A DNA stretch of 42,981 nucleotides from CAYSZB01 sp964435475 (GTDB lineage: Bacteria > Chloroflexota > Anaerolineae > Anaerolineales > Anaerolineaceae), in the NCBI GenBank assembly GCA_964435475.1, contig CAYSZB010000015.1, positions 1-42,981 of the forward strand, given 5' to 3'. Of this stretch, positions 16,679-25,851 are shown piece after piece. Each line of letters begins with the position of its first letter. Positions within the stretch are counted from its first letter, which is position 1. The notes under the pieces were generated by a model. It was not told where the DNA came from and ran no database searches. It saw only the letters and a program-made list of their open reading frames with translations. The translations under genes and the position numbers were made by a program.

Positions 16679-17176
16679 ATGACTGAAAACGAAATACTTC
16701 AGGAAGACCAATTTAAGGATATGGATCTGCTCTCCCAGATTGAGCAGAACCCGGATATTTCGCAAGCTACCCTGGCGCAGGAACTGGGTGTGGCGGTTGG
16801 AACGATCAACTGGCACATCAAACGCCTGGTGGCCAAGGGCTATGTCAAAGTAAAACGTGCCCAAAGGAAAAAATTACGCTATATCATTACCCCCGAAGGA
16901 CTGGCGCTTAGAGCACGTCTGACAGTCGATTATGTACGTAACCAGTTCGACCTATACCGGCGTATCCGCCAGCGCATGCTTGACCTGTTGACAGAACTGG
17001 ATGGACACAAAGTGGTCTGTCTGTATGGAGAGGGTGAAATCGCAGAGGTCTGCCGCCTGACCTGCCTGGAGCAGGGAGTGGACATCGTGGAGGCAGGGAA
17101 TGTGCCCTGCATTATAATTGATGGTTTGAAAGTCCGCCTGGAGCAGGCTGGGTTTTCAAATGAGTTCGCAAAGTAG
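16679..17176 (+). CDS. Winged-helix transcriptional regulator with extra C-terminal domain
   Basis: The 165-residue protein has an N-terminal winged helix (about 15-80): LLSQIEQNPDISQATLAQEL and GVAVGTINWHIKRLVAKGYV form the helix-turn-helix and recognition helix, followed by the wing KVKRAQRKKLRYIITPEG. It resembles the MarR-type regulators found in exopolysaccharide clusters. A helical linker (about 82-108) leads to a small alpha/beta domain (about 110-158, HKVVCLYGEGEIAEVCRLTC) that looks like a Rossmann half and might sense a nucleotide or nucleotide sugar. It opens the second glycan unit from a clear promoter and could regulate itself and the genes behind it. No ligand is known. Confidence 0.8.
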   Translation: MTENEILQEDQFKDMDLLSQIEQNPDISQATLAQELGVAVGTINWHIKRLVAKGYVKVKRAQRKKLRYIITPEGLALRARLTVDYVRNQFDLYRRIRQRMLDLLTELDGHKVVCLYGEGEIAEVCRLTCLEQGVDIVEAGNVPCIIIDGLKVRLEQAGFSNEFAK

Positions 17177-17203
17177 AAAATATACAGGCAAACAAGAGGT
17201 AAG

Positions 17204-18160
17204 ATGGAGAATTTCCTGGATCTATCGACAAAAAAGATCTGTGTAACCGGCGGAGCGGGGTTCCTGGGGACGCATTTGATCAGGAACTTAAGAGCACGCG
17301 GCGCTCAACACATTTTTATTCCCAAGATCGAAGATTATGACCTGGTCAAACAGGCAGACATTCAACGCATGTTGGATGACAGCCAACCTGATGTGATCAT
17401 CCACCTGGCTGCCCATGTGGGCGGAATCGGTGCGAATATGGCCAAGCCGGCGGAGTTCTTTTATGACAACCTGATGATGGGTGTGCAATTAATGCACGAA
17501 TCATGGAAAAAAGGTGTCGAAAAATTTGTGGCGATCGGCACGATCTGTGCCTATCCGAAATTCACCCCGATACCTTTCAAGGAAGAGAACCTGTGGGAAG
17601 GATACCCGGAAGAGACAAATGCACCCTATGGGCTGGCAAAGAAAATGCTGCTGGTGCAATCCCAGTCGTACCGCCAGCAATATGGCTGGAACAGCATATT
17701 CCTGCTGCCGGTCAACCTGTATGGTCCCGGTGACAACTTCAACCCGCAGAGTTCTCACGTGATCCCCGCCCTGATCCGCAAATGCCTGGAAGCAAAAGCC
17801 AGGGGCGACAGGGAGATCATTGCGTGGGGCGATGGTTCACCGACCCGAGAATTTATTTATGTTGCTGACGCAGCTGAAGGCATCTGCCTGGCAGCGGAGC
17901 GCTACAATGACAGTGACCCGGTCAATATTGGCTCCAGTTTTGAGATCAGCATTAGAGATCTCACTGAAAAGATTGCCCGCATGACCGGTTTTCAAGGAAA
18001 GATCACCTGGGATACCAGCAAGCCCAACGGACAACCACGGCGAAAATTGGATGCGTCCCGGGCAGAGGAACGCTTTGGTTTTAAAGCCAGGACCGATTTT
18101 GACGAAGGTTTGAAACAGACGATCGAGTGGTACGCTCAGCAGAGGACTGATCTTCAGTAA
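17204..18160 (+). CDS. fcl: GDP-L-fucose synthase-like NAD-dependent epimerase/reductase
   Basis: The 318-residue extended SDR has the NAD(P) loop TGGAGFLG (residues 15-22), HLAAHVGGIGANM (about 67-79), the catalytic YGLAK (about 142-146) and GDGSPTREFIYVADAAEG (about 208-225). The AHVGGI and GSPTREF motifs are characteristic of GDP-L-fucose synthase, which converts GDP-4-keto-6-deoxymannose to GDP-L-fucose. The partner dehydratase gmd is not in the window, so the product could be another GDP-6-deoxysugar. It is 27 nt after the regulator and directly adjoins the ABC permease gene. Confidence 0.82.
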   Translation: MENFLDLSTKKICVTGGAGFLGTHLIRNLRARGAQHIFIPKIEDYDLVKQADIQRMLDDSQPDVIIHLAAHVGGIGANMAKPAEFFYDNLMMGVQLMHESWKKGVEKFVAIGTICAYPKFTPIPFKEENLWEGYPEETNAPYGLAKKMLLVQSQSYRQQYGWNSIFLLPVNLYGPGDNFNPQSSHVIPALIRKCLEAKARGDREIIAWGDGSPTREFIYVADAAEGICLAAERYNDSDPVNIGSSFEISIRDLTEKIARMTGFQGKITWDTSKPNGQPRRKLDASRAEERFGFKARTDFDEGLKQTIEWYAQQRTDLQ

Positions 18161-18997
18161 ATGCAAGGACAAAACAGCTACCCGAAAGTAATCCTCAAGC
18201 CCAGCAAAGGCTGGCTGGGGATCAACCTGCCCGAGATCTGGCGCTACCGGGAATTGATCTACTTCCTGACCTGGCGTGATATCAAGGTGCGCTACAAGCA
18301 GGCTGTGTTGGGCATTGCCTGGGCTGTGCTGCAGCCCGTTTTAACCATGGCGATCACCTCGGTTGTTTTTGGCTACCTGCTCAAGGTTTCATCCGGCGAT
18401 GTGCCTTACCCGGTATTTGTAATGGCAGCGCTTCTACCCTGGCACCTGTTTTCAACTTCGCTGCAAAAATCCAGTCAAAGCCTGGTGGGCAATGCCCATC
18501 TATTAACAAAAATATATTTCCCGAGGTTGATCATACCGGTCTCCTCTGTCCTAGCAGTGATGTTGGATTTTGCGATATCTTTCCTGGTACTGATCGCCAC
18601 CATGCTGATCTATAAAACCTACCCTACCTGGAATATTTTCTGGCTGATCCCGCTGACCTTTTTGGCAGTCCTGGCAGCCCTGGCGGTCGGTTTGTGGCTT
18701 TCAGCGCTTAACGTCCAATACCGCGATGTTCAGCACATGGTCCCTTTCATCATCCAGATCTGGATGTATGCCTCACCGGTGGTGTATTCCATTGACATCA
18801 TTCCTGCAGGCATTTTTCGAACACTTTATGGTTTGAACCCGATGGTAGGCGTGGTCCAGGGCTTCCGCTGGGCACTTTTTGGCGGTTCCGCCCCTGACCT
18901 GACCCTTTTGATCTCCACCCTGGTAGTTTTAATATTATTCATTTCCGGTCTTTATTATTTCCGTCGCATGGAAAAGACCTTTGCGGATATTGTGTAG
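18161..18997 (+). CDS. Polysaccharide ABC transporter permease (Wzm-like)
   Basis: The 278-residue ABC-2 type permease has a cytoplasmic N-terminus with YFLTWRDIKVRYKQAVLG (about 34-51), six membrane segments, and the AMFLWSP-like region replaced by QIWMYASPVVYSIDIIP (about 199-215). This is the usual signature of exporters of O-antigen, teichoic acid or capsule. It starts immediately after the fcl stop codon (TAAATG) and is seven nt upstream of its ATPase partner. Confidence 0.92.
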   Translation: MQGQNSYPKVILKPSKGWLGINLPEIWRYRELIYFLTWRDIKVRYKQAVLGIAWAVLQPVLTMAITSVVFGYLLKVSSGDVPYPVFVMAALLPWHLFSTSLQKSSQSLVGNAHLLTKIYFPRLIIPVSSVLAVMLDFAISFLVLIATMLIYKTYPTWNIFWLIPLTFLAVLAALAVGLWLSALNVQYRDVQHMVPFIIQIWMYASPVVYSIDIIPAGIFRTLYGLNPMVGVVQGFRWALFGGSAPDLTLLISTLVVLILFISGLYYFRRMEKTFADIV

Positions 18998-19003
18998 GTA
19001 TCG

Positions 19004-20290
19004 ATGAGCGATCTGGCGATAAAAGTAGAAGGCATTTCCAAAAGATACCGCATCGGCATGATGTTTGAGCGCCCCGATACTTTGCGGGATGTGATCGTGT
19101 CAGGGTTTAAGCGCTCAGGACAGCGCCTGAAAGGGCAGGCAAAAGACGAGGCAACTCATATCTGGGCTTTGCGGGATGTCAGCTTTGAGGTTCAAAAAGG
19201 CCAGGTTTTAGGTATTGTCGGGCGTAATGGCGCCGGAAAAAGCACCCTGTTGAAGATCCTCTCCAGGGTCACTGATCCCTCGGAAGGGTATGGCGAGATC
19301 AATGGCAGGGTTGGTTCCCTGCTGGAAGTTGGAACCGGTTTTCACCCCGAACTGACCGGTCGTGAAAATATTTATCTCAATGGGGCGATCCTGGGCATGC
19401 ACCGCAGCGAAATCAGGCGCAAGTTTGATGAAATCGTGGAATTTTCCGAGGTGGAAAAGTTCATTGACACACCGGTAAAGCGGTATTCCAGTGGCATGTA
19501 CCTGCGCCTGGCATTTGCCGTGGCAGCCCACCTTGAACCAGAGATCCTGGTGGTGGATGAGGTGCTGGCAGTGGGCGATGCTGATTTCCAGCGTAAGTGC
19601 CTTGGCAAAATGGGTGATGTCGCCCAACAGGGCAGGACGGTGCTGTTTGTCAGTCATAACATGTCTGCCATCCTGCGCCTGACCCAGGAAACGATCGTCC
19701 TGGACAAGGGGCGCATCCTGATGTGCGGTGAGACCCCCAGCGCGGTGGATTATTACCTCAACATGGGCCTGGCCAAACAGGGTGAACGCCTTTGGGAAGA
19801 CAGTGAGATCCCTCCGAGTGCTGCTCCTTTCCAACCGATCGCATTGCGGATTTTAGACCCCCAGGGCCATGTGGTTGACACGGTACGCAGTACGGATGGT
19901 TTTTCAGTCGAGGTGGAGTATGACCTCAATGAAATGATCACCGGTTTACGGGTTGGCCTTTATGTATTTACCACCCAGGGCGAGACGGTTTTCACCACTT
20001 TTGACCTTGATAAGACCGAGATGTTTGAGGACCACCGCAGCAGGCCTGCAGGCCACTACTTCAGCCGCTGCCGCATTCCCGCCAATTTCATGAATGAAGG
20101 GCGCTTCATCGTCGGGGTCAATGCCAGTTCCTACCGCATCAAACGCTATTTCCAGGATGAACAAGCCCTGACCTTCACCGTCGATGGCACAGGCGCTCCT
20201 GGCATGCATTGGCCTGAACCGCGCCAGGGTGCGGTGCGCCCGGACCTGGACTGGCAGATCTCCCGGGAGGATACCAGTAATGGACTATAA
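19004..20290 (+). CDS. Polysaccharide ABC transporter ATPase with Wzt-like C-terminal domain
   Basis: The 428-residue protein has an ABC nucleotide-binding domain (1-245) with Walker A GRNGAGKS (73-80), signature YSSGM (161-165), Walker B ILVVDE (181-186) and H-loop histidine 218. A beta-rich C-terminal domain (about 270-415) matches the Wzt_C carbohydrate-binding type, which in O9a systems reads a modification on the non-reducing end of the chain before export. Methyltransferases nearby could supply such a terminal mark; this is inference. The gene overlaps the next one by 11 nt. Confidence 0.93.
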   Translation: MSDLAIKVEGISKRYRIGMMFERPDTLRDVIVSGFKRSGQRLKGQAKDEATHIWALRDVSFEVQKGQVLGIVGRNGAGKSTLLKILSRVTDPSEGYGEINGRVGSLLEVGTGFHPELTGRENIYLNGAILGMHRSEIRRKFDEIVEFSEVEKFIDTPVKRYSSGMYLRLAFAVAAHLEPEILVVDEVLAVGDADFQRKCLGKMGDVAQQGRTVLFVSHNMSAILRLTQETIVLDKGRILMCGETPSAVDYYLNMGLAKQGERLWEDSEIPPSAAPFQPIALRILDPQGHVVDTVRSTDGFSVEVEYDLNEMITGLRVGLYVFTTQGETVFTTFDLDKTEMFEDHRSRPAGHYFSRCRIPANFMNEGRFIVGVNASSYRIKRYFQDEQALTFTVDGTGAPGMHWPEPRQGAVRPDLDWQISREDTSNGL

Positions 20291-21872
20291 GCAGTTCCTG
20301 AAGAACCGTATGGGGGACATGCCGATCATCATGAACATGTACTGGTACCTGGTTGGACAACACCGACCGTGGCGGGTTCATTACAATTTAGATAACATCA
20401 AACCCATCGTTTCCCAGGCTGTACAGGATGTGCTGACAGCCAGGCAAAAGGCTCCGCAAGGTAAGCGCATATTCTTGTTTTCCGCTTTGCATTACTGGAT
20501 CGAGCATGTTTTTATGATGGGGTTGGCCTTGGCTGGCAAAGGGCACCAGGTCAGCCTGGGTTACCTGCCCTACGCCGAGTGGCAGGAGCCGGTGAGTAAC
20601 TTTGATCTGCGCAGGCAGGATATTTATACACGCCAATTATTACGGCCGGCCTCAGAAGTCATGCAGATCGTCCCCCTGTTGGACGTCAAACCTGCGCCAT
20701 TGACAGAAGAGCTTGAGAAAATCGCCCATGAGATGGCGGTCTTTGACACCCAATACACACTGCAGATCGAGGAGATCTCTCCCGATGATTCCCTTTACCA
20801 ATTGAGATATGAACGCAATCTCAATGCAGCCCGTATCATGGTTGCCTGGTTGGAACAGAACAAACCGGATGTGGTGATCATTCCCAATGGCTCGATCCTG
20901 GAACTGGGCGTGTTATACAAAGTGTGCCGGTCAATGAATATTGATGCGGTGACCTACGAATATGGGGATATGCGCGAAACCATCTGGCTGGCAAAAAACC
21001 AGGAGATCATGCGCCAGAATACGGATGACCTTTGGGCGGGGTTGGGTGGTTCACCACTAACTGCTGAACATCGGCAGATCTTGACAGACTTTTTTAATGC
21101 CCGGAAGAATGCGCAACTGTGGGGTAATTATGCCAAGAAATGGCAGGAGGTTGGTACCGAAGGAGCCCAACGGGTTAAACAGGTTTTAAAGCTGGATGAT
21201 CGACCGGTTGTGCTGCTGGCGACCAATGTGTTGGGCGACAGCCTGATGCTGGGACGCCAGGTGATCAGCCAGACCATGGCGGATTGGATCAAGGACACTA
21301 TTGCCCATTTGCATGAACGACAGGATATTCAGGTGGTTATCCGTGTGCACCCTGATGAGGTCTCTTATAAAGGGACTTCCATGGTGCAGGTTATAAAAGA
21401 AGCATACCCGCAATTGCCGGACAACTTCCATATTATCGGCCCGGCTGAAAAGGTCAACACCTATGACCTGATGGAAGTGACAAGGTTGGGGCTGGTATTC
21501 ACAACGACTGCCGGGTTGGAAATGACGCTGGCGGGCATCCCGGTGATCACTGCCGGGCAAACCCATTACCGCGGGCGGGGTTTCACTTATGACCCGGCGA
21601 GCTGGGATGAATATATCAGCATGCTGGATGGCATGCTGGCAGATGACTCGCTTTCCCGGCTGAGCGAGCAACAACTGGAATTGGCCTGGCGCTATGCCTA
21701 CCTCTTCTTCTTTGAGTATGCGTTAAGCTTCCCATGGCACGTGGTGTACTTTAAAGAGGATATACGGAAGAAACCCCTGTCTTATGTGCTCGGTGAAGAA
21801 GGTCAGAGGCAATTTGGTGAGACTTTGGATTTCCTGGCGGGTGAGCCGATCCAATACCATTTCAACCATTAG
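20280..21872 (+). CDS. Capsule-polysaccharide-synthesis-like GT-B protein (copy 1)
   Basis: From ATG 20280 the protein has 530 residues. The C-terminal part has VVIRVHPDE (about 354-362) and TTTAGLEMTLAGIPVITAGQ (about 410-429), followed by HYRGRGFTYDP, the donor-side pattern of the Capsule_synth (KpsC/KpsS/LipB) group of GT-B proteins. KpsC and KpsS are known beta-Kdo transferases that use CMP-Kdo, so this protein could use a CMP-activated acidic sugar, but that is inference. An upstream start at 20184 would lie inside the Wzt gene. A diverged second copy lies at 35468-37096. Confidence 0.72.
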   Translation: MDYKQFLKNRMGDMPIIMNMYWYLVGQHRPWRVHYNLDNIKPIVSQAVQDVLTARQKAPQGKRIFLFSALHYWIEHVFMMGLALAGKGHQVSLGYLPYAEWQEPVSNFDLRRQDIYTRQLLRPASEVMQIVPLLDVKPAPLTEELEKIAHEMAVFDTQYTLQIEEISPDDSLYQLRYERNLNAARIMVAWLEQNKPDVVIIPNGSILELGVLYKVCRSMNIDAVTYEYGDMRETIWLAKNQEIMRQNTDDLWAGLGGSPLTAEHRQILTDFFNARKNAQLWGNYAKKWQEVGTEGAQRVKQVLKLDDRPVVLLATNVLGDSLMLGRQVISQTMADWIKDTIAHLHERQDIQVVIRVHPDEVSYKGTSMVQVIKEAYPQLPDNFHIIGPAEKVNTYDLMEVTRLGLVFTTTAGLEMTLAGIPVITAGQTHYRGRGFTYDPASWDEYISMLDGMLADDSLSRLSEQQLELAWRYAYLFFFEYALSFPWHVVYFKEDIRKKPLSYVLGEEGQRQFGETLDFLAGEPIQYHFNH

Positions 21873-21899
21873 TTGTCGGGTAAGATTGAAGAGAATCAC

Positions 21900-22787
21900 A
21901 TGGATGAAAAGAAAGTAACCACTACAGTACGGGATTTTTATGACAAGATCGGTTGGCAGATCGATGAGTCTGGCATGTATCAGAATGCCAGTTACGAGGA
22001 TCTGCGTCCTGTTTCGGCTGAATATATTCATCGCTGCCACATGCGTGTCAAAAGGCACCTGCCTGCTCAAGGCGCATACCTTTTAGATGCCGGGTCCGGG
22101 CCTGTTCAGTACTCTGAATATGTCACATATTCCGAAAAATTCCAGCGTAGGATCTGCTTTGACCTGTCGATCGTGGCTTTGCGCGAAGCAAGGAAAAAAC
22201 TCGGAGAAAAAGGTTTTTATGTGGTAGGTGATGTTTCAAGCCTGCCATTCCGAAAAAATGCATTTGATGGCATTGTTTCATTACACACCATTCATCACCT
22301 GCCGCTGGATGCCAAAGTACCGACCTATGTCGGGTTATATCAATGTCTAAAGCCAGGTGGCGTCATGGCAACAGTGGACGGTTGGGGCTATTCACCACTT
22401 ATGTCCCTGATGAACCGTTATATTTCATTCCGCCACAGCCAAAATGAGAAAAAATTACATACAAACAAACCTTTATCCCGGGTTGACGGAAATAGTGGGG
22501 TGGAAACGAGCGCAAGGAATTCCAATCAGAATCAGAACCAGGTCAAGGCGGGCACATTTGTTGAGAAATCGGATGCGAAATGGTTTAAAACAGCCATAAA
22601 TGGGCGCCTGCCATTTAAAATCAGGGTCTGGCGCAGCGTGAGCACCCGCTTTTTGCGCTCCATGATCCACCCAGAACACCATGGCAGGTTCTGGCTAAAA
22701 TGCATATACTGTCTTGAGGAAATATTCCCAAGATTTTTAGGTGAGAATGGGTCATACCCATTGATTACATTTAGGAAACCAAAATAA
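21900..22787 (+). CDS. Class I SAM-dependent methyltransferase
   Basis: The 295-residue protein has SAM motif I YLLDAGSGPVQYSEY (about 60-74), an acidic residue after strand 2 (CFDLS), and the motif IVSLHTIHHLPL (about 120-131) of Methyltransf_11 enzymes. It likely O-methylates a sugar or glycan end, perhaps the chain-terminating mark read by the Wzt domain. The ORF could start at TTG 21873, directly after the previous stop, but ATG 21900 has GAAGAG nearby. Its 3' half (22440-22600) is noticeably more AT-rich than its neighbours. Confidence 0.82.
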   Translation: MDEKKVTTTVRDFYDKIGWQIDESGMYQNASYEDLRPVSAEYIHRCHMRVKRHLPAQGAYLLDAGSGPVQYSEYVTYSEKFQRRICFDLSIVALREARKKLGEKGFYVVGDVSSLPFRKNAFDGIVSLHTIHHLPLDAKVPTYVGLYQCLKPGGVMATVDGWGYSPLMSLMNRYISFRHSQNEKKLHTNKPLSRVDGNSGVETSARNSNQNQNQVKAGTFVEKSDAKWFKTAINGRLPFKIRVWRSVSTRFLRSMIHPEHHGRFWLKCIYCLEEIFPRFLGENGSYPLITFRKPK

Positions 22788-22826
22788 GAAAATATTGATT
22801 GAGATTCTTCTGACGAGGAGTGCGCT

Positions 22827-23837
22827 ATGGAATGGAAAGATAAGGTTGTGCTGGTCACGGGGGGCACAGGTTCATTTGGAAAAAAATTCATCGAAGTTCT
22901 GCTTAAAGAACACAAACCATACAAAGTCATTGTCTTCAGCCGGGATGAGTTGAAACAACACGAAATGCGGGTGTCTGGTTTTAACCAGGAGAATATCCGT
23001 TATTTTATTGGCGATGTGCGAGACAAAGACCGTTTGCTGAGGGCTTTTCACGGGGTCGACATTGTGGTCCATGCCGCAGCCCTCAAGCAGGTGCCGGCTT
23101 GTGAATACAACCCGATGGAGGCGATTAAGACCAACATTTTGGGCTCCAGCAATGTGGTGGATGCCGCCCTGGAAAACGGGGTCTCAAAAGTGCTGGCGCT
23201 GAGCACTGATAAGGCGGTCAACCCGGTCAACCTGTATGGTGCCACCAAGCTCGCTGCCGAAAAGCTGCTTATCCAGAGCAACGCCTATGCCGGTGGGCGG
23301 GCAACCCGCATCAGCTGCGTGCGCTACGGCAACGTGGTGGGTTCACGCGGCAGTGTGGTACCTTTATTCCTCAAACAACGCGAGTCTGGCGTGGTCACGA
23401 TCACGGATGAGCGCATGACCCGTTTCTGGATCTCGCTTGAACAGGGTGTGCGCTTTGTCATCCGCTGTGTGGAGCAGATGGAAGGCGGCGAAGTGTTCGT
23501 CCCCAAGATCCCCAGCATGACCATGCTGGACCTGGCGAAAGCCATTGCCCCGGACTGCAAGATAGAGATCATCGGCATCCGTCCGGGCGAAAAGCTGCAC
23601 GAAGTCCTCATCTCGGAAGATGAATCGCGTACCACGGTTGAGTTGGATGATATGTATGTTGTGCAGCCTTCTTCTGAATCCTTGTGGTTTGGGCGTGCCT
23701 GGGAGAAAAAAGGCAAACAATTGGAACCCGGTTATTCCTATGTCAGCAATACCAACAGCGACTGGCTGGACCCTGCCGGCATCCAGAAGATCGTTGCCCC
23801 GATCGAGCAGGAATATAACGAGGGCAAGCTGGCATGA
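22827..23837 (+). CDS. pseB: UDP-N-acetylglucosamine 4,6-dehydratase (inverting), PseB-like
   Basis: The 336-residue SDR has TGGTGSFGKK (about 10-19), HAAALKQVPACEYNP (about 77-91), STDKAVNPVNLYGATKLAAE (about 128-147) with the catalytic YxxxK, and RMTRFWISLEQGV (about 190-205). This set is diagnostic of the PseB/CapE/FlaA1 family, which dehydrates UDP-GlcNAc and inverts C5 as the first step toward pseudaminic acid or L-FucNAc-type sugars. GAGGAG precedes the ATG. The next gene overlaps by four nt and is a reductase, the combination used for L-Fuc2NAc/L-Pne2NAc, while the NeuB-like gene that follows would fit pseudaminic acid. Confidence 0.9.
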   Translation: MEWKDKVVLVTGGTGSFGKKFIEVLLKEHKPYKVIVFSRDELKQHEMRVSGFNQENIRYFIGDVRDKDRLLRAFHGVDIVVHAAALKQVPACEYNPMEAIKTNILGSSNVVDAALENGVSKVLALSTDKAVNPVNLYGATKLAAEKLLIQSNAYAGGRATRISCVRYGNVVGSRGSVVPLFLKQRESGVVTITDERMTRFWISLEQGVRFVIRCVEQMEGGEVFVPKIPSMTMLDLAKAIAPDCKIEIIGIRPGEKLHEVLISEDESRTTVELDDMYVVQPSSESLWFGRAWEKKGKQLEPGYSYVSNTNSDWLDPAGIQKIVAPIEQEYNEGKLA

Positions 23838-24751
23838 CCCGTATCCTGATCACCGGGGCAAGCGGATTGTTGGGGCTTAACCTGGCTTTGCAGGCACAGG
23901 CTGAGGGCTATGAGGTTGTGGGTTGGGCGAATGATAGCTTTGTTCAGCACGCTCCTTTTTCCATTCACCAGGTAAACCTGCTGGAAATGGATAAGATCGC
24001 CAGCCGGGTGGCGGCGGTCAACCCCGACCTGGTCATTCACTGTGCCGCTCTTGCCAGCCTGGAGGGTTCCGAGGCGGACCCCGACCTGGCATCCATGCTG
24101 AATGGTGAGGTGCCGGGAGTGATCGCCCATGTTGCACAACAGAATGATATTAAGATGATCCATATTTCAACCGATGCAGTTTTTGATGGTATTAAAGGCG
24201 GATATACCGAAGAAGATCCACCATCCCCATTGAACCAGTATGCCCAGACCAAGCTGGCTGGTGAGTATGCTGTTCAAAAAGCCTACCCCCAGGCAATTGT
24301 TGCCCGGGTTAACTTCTATGGTTGGAGTCTGAGTGGCAAACGCAGCCTGGCTGAGTTTTTTTTCAATAACCTGTCTGCCAGTTCACCGGTCAATGGCTTC
24401 AGCGATGTATTTTTCTGCCCGCTTTTTGCCGGACATTTGGGGGCAACCTTGTTTGAGATGGCACAAAGCGGGTTAAAGGGTTTGTACCATGTGTTAAGTT
24501 CGGAATCTCTGAGCAAGTATGAATTTGGGGTCAGGATCGCCCGATTGTTCGACTTCAACCAAGACTTGATAACCCCAATATCGATCAGAGATGCCGGTCT
24601 GAAAGCTGTGCGCTCACCAAACATGACGCTGAGTGTTGCGAAAGTTGAGAATGACCTGGGGCACGCGATGCCGGGACAGGATGAGTGCCTGGAAAGCTTT
24701 TACCAGTCGTATAAAGCAGGTCTGCCCGGTAAAATTCAAGCCTGTCGTTAG
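23834..24751 (+). CDS. RmlD-like NAD(P)-dependent sugar reductase
   Basis: The 305-residue SDR has TGASGLLG (about 7-14), the RmlD pattern VIHCAALASLEGSE (about 67-80), ISTDAVFDG (about 111-119) and catalytic YAQTKLAGE (about 134-142). The fold is that of dTDP-4-dehydrorhamnose reductases. Coupled to the PseB-like gene by an ATGA overlap, it more probably reduces the 4-keto product of that enzyme than a dTDP sugar; rmlA, rmlB and rmlC are not in the window. The exact product is not decidable. Confidence 0.82.
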   Translation: MTRILITGASGLLGLNLALQAQAEGYEVVGWANDSFVQHAPFSIHQVNLLEMDKIASRVAAVNPDLVIHCAALASLEGSEADPDLASMLNGEVPGVIAHVAQQNDIKMIHISTDAVFDGIKGGYTEEDPPSPLNQYAQTKLAGEYAVQKAYPQAIVARVNFYGWSLSGKRSLAEFFFNNLSASSPVNGFSDVFFCPLFAGHLGATLFEMAQSGLKGLYHVLSSESLSKYEFGVRIARLFDFNQDLITPISIRDAGLKAVRSPNMTLSVAKVENDLGHAMPGQDECLESFYQSYKAGLPGKIQACR

Positions 24752-24771
24752 GAAAATTTCAGGAGATCAGC

Positions 24772-25836
24772 ATGGAATTTCAAATTGGATCAAAACTGGT
24801 CGGTGAGAACCACCCTACGTATTTTATTGCAGACATTGCAGCCAACCATGATGGTAGCCTGGAGCGCGCCAAGTTGCTGATCCGCCTGGCAAAAGAGGCT
24901 GGGGCGGACGCAGCCAAGTTCCAGAACTTTAGAGCCCGCAAGATCGTCTCGGATTACGGCTTTACCCACATGAACAGCCAGGTGTCGCACCAGGCAAAGT
25001 GGAAAAAATCCGTTGTTGAAGTTTATGATGGTGCATCCATACCGTTCGACTGGTCACCTGAACTCAAAGCAACCTGTGATGGAGTTGGGATTGATTATTT
25101 TTCATCACCCTATGACTTTGATGCCGTGGATATGCTTGATCAGTATGTCCCGGCATACAAGATAGGTTCCGGGGATATCACCTGGCTGGAAGCATGCGAA
25201 CGCATGGCAGCCAAAGGCAAACCGGTCCTGTTAGCCACCGGTGCATCTGATATCGGCGATGTGCAGCGCGCCGTGCATGCCATTCTTAAGATCAACCCAC
25301 AACTGGTATTGATGCAGTGCAACACCAATTACACTGCAGACCCGGCCAACTTTGATCATATCCACTTAAATGTCTTAAAAACCTTTAAGAATATGTTTCC
25401 CCAGGTCATATTGGGCTTGTCCGATCATACCCACGGGCATGCCACGGTGCTTGGAGCGGTCGCCCTGGGGGCACGGGTGGTTGAAAAGCATTTTACGGAC
25501 GATAACCTGAGGGAAGGACCGGATCATCCCTTTGCCATGAACCCGCAAACCTGGGCGGACATGGTCACCGCGACCCGCCAACTTGAGCGGGCAATGGGAT
25601 CGGGTGATAAATTTGTGGCAGGAAATGAAACCCAGACCGTGATCATCCAAAGGCGCTGCCTGCGCGCTGCCAGGGTTATTAAAAGAGGTGAAGTGTTCAC
25701 CCGGGAGATGATCGATGTGCTTCGACCGGCCACACCCGGTGCGATCCCGCCCTATGAAATCGATGCTGTGATCGGCACCACAGCCCTGGTTGACCTGTCT
25801 ATCGGGCAGGAATTGAGATGGACATTTTTAGGTTAA
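24772..25836 (+). CDS. NeuB/PseI-type nonulosonic acid synthase with SAF domain (copy 1)
   Basis: The 354-residue protein has the TIM-barrel start YFIADIAANHDGSLERAK (about 17-34), AGADAAKFQ (about 42-50), YKIGSGD (about 127-133), ATGASD (about 150-155), GLSDHTHG (about 216-223) and a C-terminal SAF (antifreeze-like) domain (about 290-352). The family condenses phosphoenolpyruvate with a six-carbon amino sugar to give nine-carbon ulosonic acids. The first motif reads ADIAANHDG instead of the common AEIGxNHNG, which marks a separate subgroup. AGGAG precedes the start. Located after the PseB-like and reductase genes. Confidence 0.9.
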   Translation: MEFQIGSKLVGENHPTYFIADIAANHDGSLERAKLLIRLAKEAGADAAKFQNFRARKIVSDYGFTHMNSQVSHQAKWKKSVVEVYDGASIPFDWSPELKATCDGVGIDYFSSPYDFDAVDMLDQYVPAYKIGSGDITWLEACERMAAKGKPVLLATGASDIGDVQRAVHAILKINPQLVLMQCNTNYTADPANFDHIHLNVLKTFKNMFPQVILGLSDHTHGHATVLGAVALGARVVEKHFTDDNLREGPDHPFAMNPQTWADMVTATRQLERAMGSGDKFVAGNETQTVIIQRRCLRAARVIKRGEVFTREMIDVLRPATPGAIPPYEIDAVIGTTALVDLSIGQELRWTFLG

Positions 25837-25851
25837 ATTTTACCGATAATC

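Noticed and set aside
19208..19834. 208-codon open frame opposite the Wzt gene
   Set aside because: The plus strand carries intact Walker A, signature and Walker B motifs; the antisense frame has none and is histidine- and glutamine-rich as shadow frames are.
21186..21674. 162-codon minus-strand frame in the capsule-like gene
   Set aside because: No ribosome binding site or motif; the plus strand has the VHPDE and GLEM motifs.
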